Shown: piece by piece, positions 5,954 through 7,889 of the stretch
How positions within the stretch are numbered: the stretch's first letter is position 1
How the letters are laid out: the number at the start of each line of letters is the position of its first letter
DNA from: an uncultured Lachnospiraceae bacterium
GTDB lineage: Bacteria; Bacillota; Clostridia; Lachnospirales; Lachnospiraceae
DNA length: 7,889 bases
Direction: 5' to 3'
Assembly: GCA_937910785.1 (NCBI GenBank)
Contig: CALDLG010000040.1
Coordinates: 1-7,889, forward strand
Program-made: the position numbers and the translations under genes
Notes under the pieces: generated by a model
Database searches by the model: none
What the model was told of the DNA's origin: nothing
What the model saw: only the letters and a program-made list of their open reading frames with translations

Positions 5954-5966
5954 TAGTGTGAAGAGA
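5954..5966 (+). repeat. second copy of a 13-bp direct repeat, next to the dnaG ribosome site
   Basis: TAGTGTGAAGAGA here exactly repeats 5820-5832, which overlaps the dgt stop codon. The core GTGTGAAG (5956-5963) is also the reverse complement of 5877-5884. The copy runs into the dnaG ribosome site AAAGG (5966-5970), so pairing here would lie right beside the translation start signal. Confidence 0.9.
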
Positions 5967-5977
5967 AAGGCATAAAT

Positions 5978-7750
5978 ATGTATTATCCGGATGAAGTGAT
6001 AGAGGAAGTGCGGGCGCGGAATGATATCGTGGATGTGGTTTCCGGATATGTCCGCATACAGAAAAAGGGGAGCAGCTATTTTGGGCTCTGCCCTTTTCAT
6101 AATGAAAAATCGCCATCTTTTTCAGTTTCGCCGGGCAAGCAGATGTATTACTGCTTTGGCTGCGGTGCAGGAGGCAATGTGTTCACGTTTCTGATGGCAT
6201 ATGAAAACTGTTCGTTTGGGGAGGCCGTGAAGGAACTGGCGGAACGGGCAGGAGTTGCGCTGCCGGAGGCGGAGTATTCTGAAGAAACAAAGAAAAAAGA
6301 GAGCAGGCGCGCGAAGCTTCTGGAAGTGAATAAAGAAGCGGCAAAATATTTTTATTATGTGCTGCGTTCTCCCAAGGGGGCGGCCGGGTACAGGTATCTG
6401 GCCGGCCGGGAGCTGAGCGACGAAACGATGAAGAAGTTCGGACTCGGCTTCGCGGGCGTGACGAACAATGAGATGTCGGCCTATCTGCGCTCCAAAGGAT
6501 ATGATGACGGGCTGATTAAAGACGCCGGACTCGCCAGTTATGACGAGAAACGGGGAATGTATGATAAATTCTGGAACCGGGTCATGTTTCCGATTCAGGA
6601 TATTAACCACCGGGTTATCGGTTTCGGCGGCCGGGTAATGGGAGACGGGCAGCCGAAGTATCTGAATTCGCCGGAAACGATGATTTTTGACAAGAGCAGG
6701 AACCTGTATGGGCTGAACTTTGCAAGGACTTCGAGGAAAAACCAGATTATTTTATGTGAAGGATATATGGATGTCATTGCCATGCACCAGGCCGGTTTTA
6801 CGCAGGCTGCGGCATCGCTTGGAACTGCTTTTACAATCGGACAGGCTAATCTGCTGCGTCGTTATACGCAGGAAGTGCTGCTTGCCTATGACAGTGACGG
6901 TGCGGGAGTGAACGCTGCGCTGCGGGCGATCGGCATTCTGCGGGAGAGCGGACTGCGGGGGAAGGTAATCAATATGTCGCCGGCCAAAGACCCGGATGAA
7001 TTCATCAAAGCAAACGGCGCAGAGGCATTTCAGGAGAGGATTGATCAGGCGGAAAACAGCTTTTTCTTCGAACTGCGGATTCTGGAGCGGGACTTCGATC
7101 TGTCGGACCCGGATTCCAAGACAAGATTCTACCGGGAAATCGCAGGAAAGCTGTGCAATTTTGAAGATGAGGTGGAACGGGAAAACTATGTGGAGTCCGT
7201 CGCGGACAAATACCATATCGGCTTTGAGAATCTGCGCAGGATGGTTGCTTCCCGCGCGGCGCAGACAGGACTCGTGAAGCCGGTCACGAGGCCGAAGCCG
7301 ACCGTATCTGCGAAAAATACGCCACAGGAAAATATGAAGCGTTCCCAGCGGCTGCTGCTGACATGGATAACCGAAGAGCCGGATCTGTATCGGAAGATTA
7401 AAAAGTATATCCAGGTGGAAGACTTTACGGAGGACCTTTATCAACAGGTGGCCCGTAAGCTCTTTGCGGATCTGGAGCAGGGAGTTTTTCAGCCGGCCTC
7501 CATTATCAGTATGTTTCAGGATGAGGAGGAGCAGCGGGAAGTGGCTTCGCTGTTCAATACGAAGTTACAGGAAGAGATGACGGATGCGGAACGGGAAAAA
7601 GCGTTTCATGATATTGTCTGCACGGTCAAACGGAACAGCTTTGAATATTATTCCGACAGGACCGGTGTGGACATGAATGCGTTAAATCAGGTGATTTCGG
7701 GGAAAAAAGCGTTGGAAGAACTTAGCAAAACGCATATTTCCCTTCATTAG
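5978..7750 (+). CDS. dnaG: DNA primase DnaG
   Basis: A full-length, 590-residue replicative primase that makes RNA primers at the fork with the DnaB-type helicase. The N-terminal CHC2 zinc finger is clear: Cys38, His41 in CPFHNEKSPSF, then Cys59 and Cys62 in CFGCGAGG. The RNA polymerase core carries RVMFPI (202-206), GFGGRV (215-220) and SPETMIFDKS (231-240). The Toprim fold has its catalytic Glu261 in CEGYMDV and its metal-binding acidic residues in DSDGAG (305-310) and DPDEF (338-342). Residues about 435-452 form a Pro/Lys-rich linker to the C-terminal helicase-binding region (about 455-590). The start follows AAAGG by seven bases, a rather weak site immediately downstream of the repeat-rich gap. 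rpoD follows after 49 bp. No key residue is missing. Confidence 0.97.
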   Translation: MYYPDEVIEEVRARNDIVDVVSGYVRIQKKGSSYFGLCPFHNEKSPSFSVSPGKQMYYCFGCGAGGNVFTFLMAYENCSFGEAVKELAERAGVALPEAEYSEETKKKESRRAKLLEVNKEAAKYFYYVLRSPKGAAGYRYLAGRELSDETMKKFGLGFAGVTNNEMSAYLRSKGYDDGLIKDAGLASYDEKRGMYDKFWNRVMFPIQDINHRVIGFGGRVMGDGQPKYLNSPETMIFDKSRNLYGLNFARTSRKNQIILCEGYMDVIAMHQAGFTQAAASLGTAFTIGQANLLRRYTQEVLLAYDSDGAGVNAALRAIGILRESGLRGKVINMSPAKDPDEFIKANGAEAFQERIDQAENSFFFELRILERDFDLSDPDSKTRFYREIAGKLCNFEDEVERENYVESVADKYHIGFENLRRMVASRAAQTGLVKPVTRPKPTVSAKNTPQENMKRSQRLLLTWITEEPDLYRKIKKYIQVEDFTEDLYQQVARKLFADLEQGVFQPASIISMFQDEEEQREVASLFNTKLQEEMTDAEREKAFHDIVCTVKRNSFEYYSDRTGVDMNALNQVISGKKALEELSKTHISLH

Positions 7751-7799
7751 AGGAAAAAATAGAACTGTTTAACCCGGAAAAGGAAGGATGGGCCAAATC

Positions 7800-7889
7800 A
7801 TGGACGAAAATGTACAGGCAAAGTTTGAGGAGCGTTTAAAGGAACTCTTAAATATTGCGAAGAAGAAAAAGAATGTTCTGGAATATCAG
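7800..7889 (+). CDS. rpoD: RNA polymerase sigma factor RpoD, N-terminal fragment
   Basis: Thirty codons of an open frame run off the window edge. The segment LLNIAKKKKNVLEYQ matches the N-terminal region 1.1-like part of Clostridial housekeeping sigma factors. The position directly after dnaG is where rpoD (sigA) is expected. An in-frame ATG at 7788 is possible, but the purine-rich AAAAGGAAGG runs directly up to it with no spacing, whereas the ATG at 7800 has AGGA about 11 bases upstream, so 7800 is preferred. The gap of 49 bp after dnaG has no visible terminator, so co-transcription with dnaG is likely. The diagnostic regions 2-4 are outside the window, so the call rests on this short match and on context. 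Confidence 0.85.
   Translation, partial: MDENVQAKFEERLKELLNIAKKKKNVLEYQ

Noticed and set aside
5923..5959. A promoter inside the dgt-dnaG gap (TTGAGA at 5923-5928)
   Set aside because: At 17 bp spacing the -10 would be ATGTGA, a poor match; TAGTGT at 5954 is 25 bp away. The 8-bp hairpin also fills the would-be spacer.
6752..7444. A 230-codon minus-strand open frame within dnaG
   Set aside because: It lies opposite the primase catalytic region, whose protein is clearly real; the antisense translation shows no motif.

Overview
The window reads as chromosomal DNA of a low-to-mid-GC, Gram-positive anaerobe of the class Clostridia, most likely Lachnospiraceae-like. The reasons are the dGTPase - dnaG - rpoD gene order, a lipoprotein with a spore-germination-type GerMN domain, a DUF4125 protein, and strong purine-rich ribosome binding sites. 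The family-level placement is inference from gene content and style, not a search result.

Layout. (1) Positions 1-100 hold the 3' two-thirds of a tRNA-Leu(CAG) and a strong intrinsic terminator. (2) Positions 193-1530, plus strand, hold a two-gene unit: a GerMN lipoprotein and a DUF4125 protein. Its likely terminator (about 1572-1606) lies inside the 3' coding end of the convergent gene. (3) Positions 1562-3638, minus strand, hold a two-gene operon: an alcohol-acetyltransferase-like protein with the HHxxxDG motif, then a six-helix membrane protein with an N-terminal Cys4 zinc ribbon (DUF6320 type). (4) Positions 3797-4693, plus strand, hold a hormone-sensitive-lipase-family esterase, divergent from that operon. 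Two extended -10 promoters lie almost back to back in the 158-bp gap. (5) Positions 4818 to the end, plus strand, hold the DNA-replication and sigma-factor block: dGTP triphosphohydrolase, primase DnaG, and the first 30 codons of the housekeeping sigma factor RpoD, cut by the window edge.

How it works together. dgt-dnaG-rpoD is the familiar macromolecular-synthesis cluster (nucleotide pool, priming, transcription). The acyltransferase, membrane protein and esterase look like an acyl-transfer and acyl-hydrolysis module with no known substrate. The most unusual part of the window is the 155-bp gap between dgt and dnaG. It is packed with three consecutive inverted repeats and a 13-bp direct repeat whose core can pair in two mutually exclusive ways. 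This could be a mobile or repetitive element, or an RNA structure controlling dnaG-rpoD expression. Nothing in the window is an obvious phage, insertion sequence, CRISPR array or toxin-antitoxin system.
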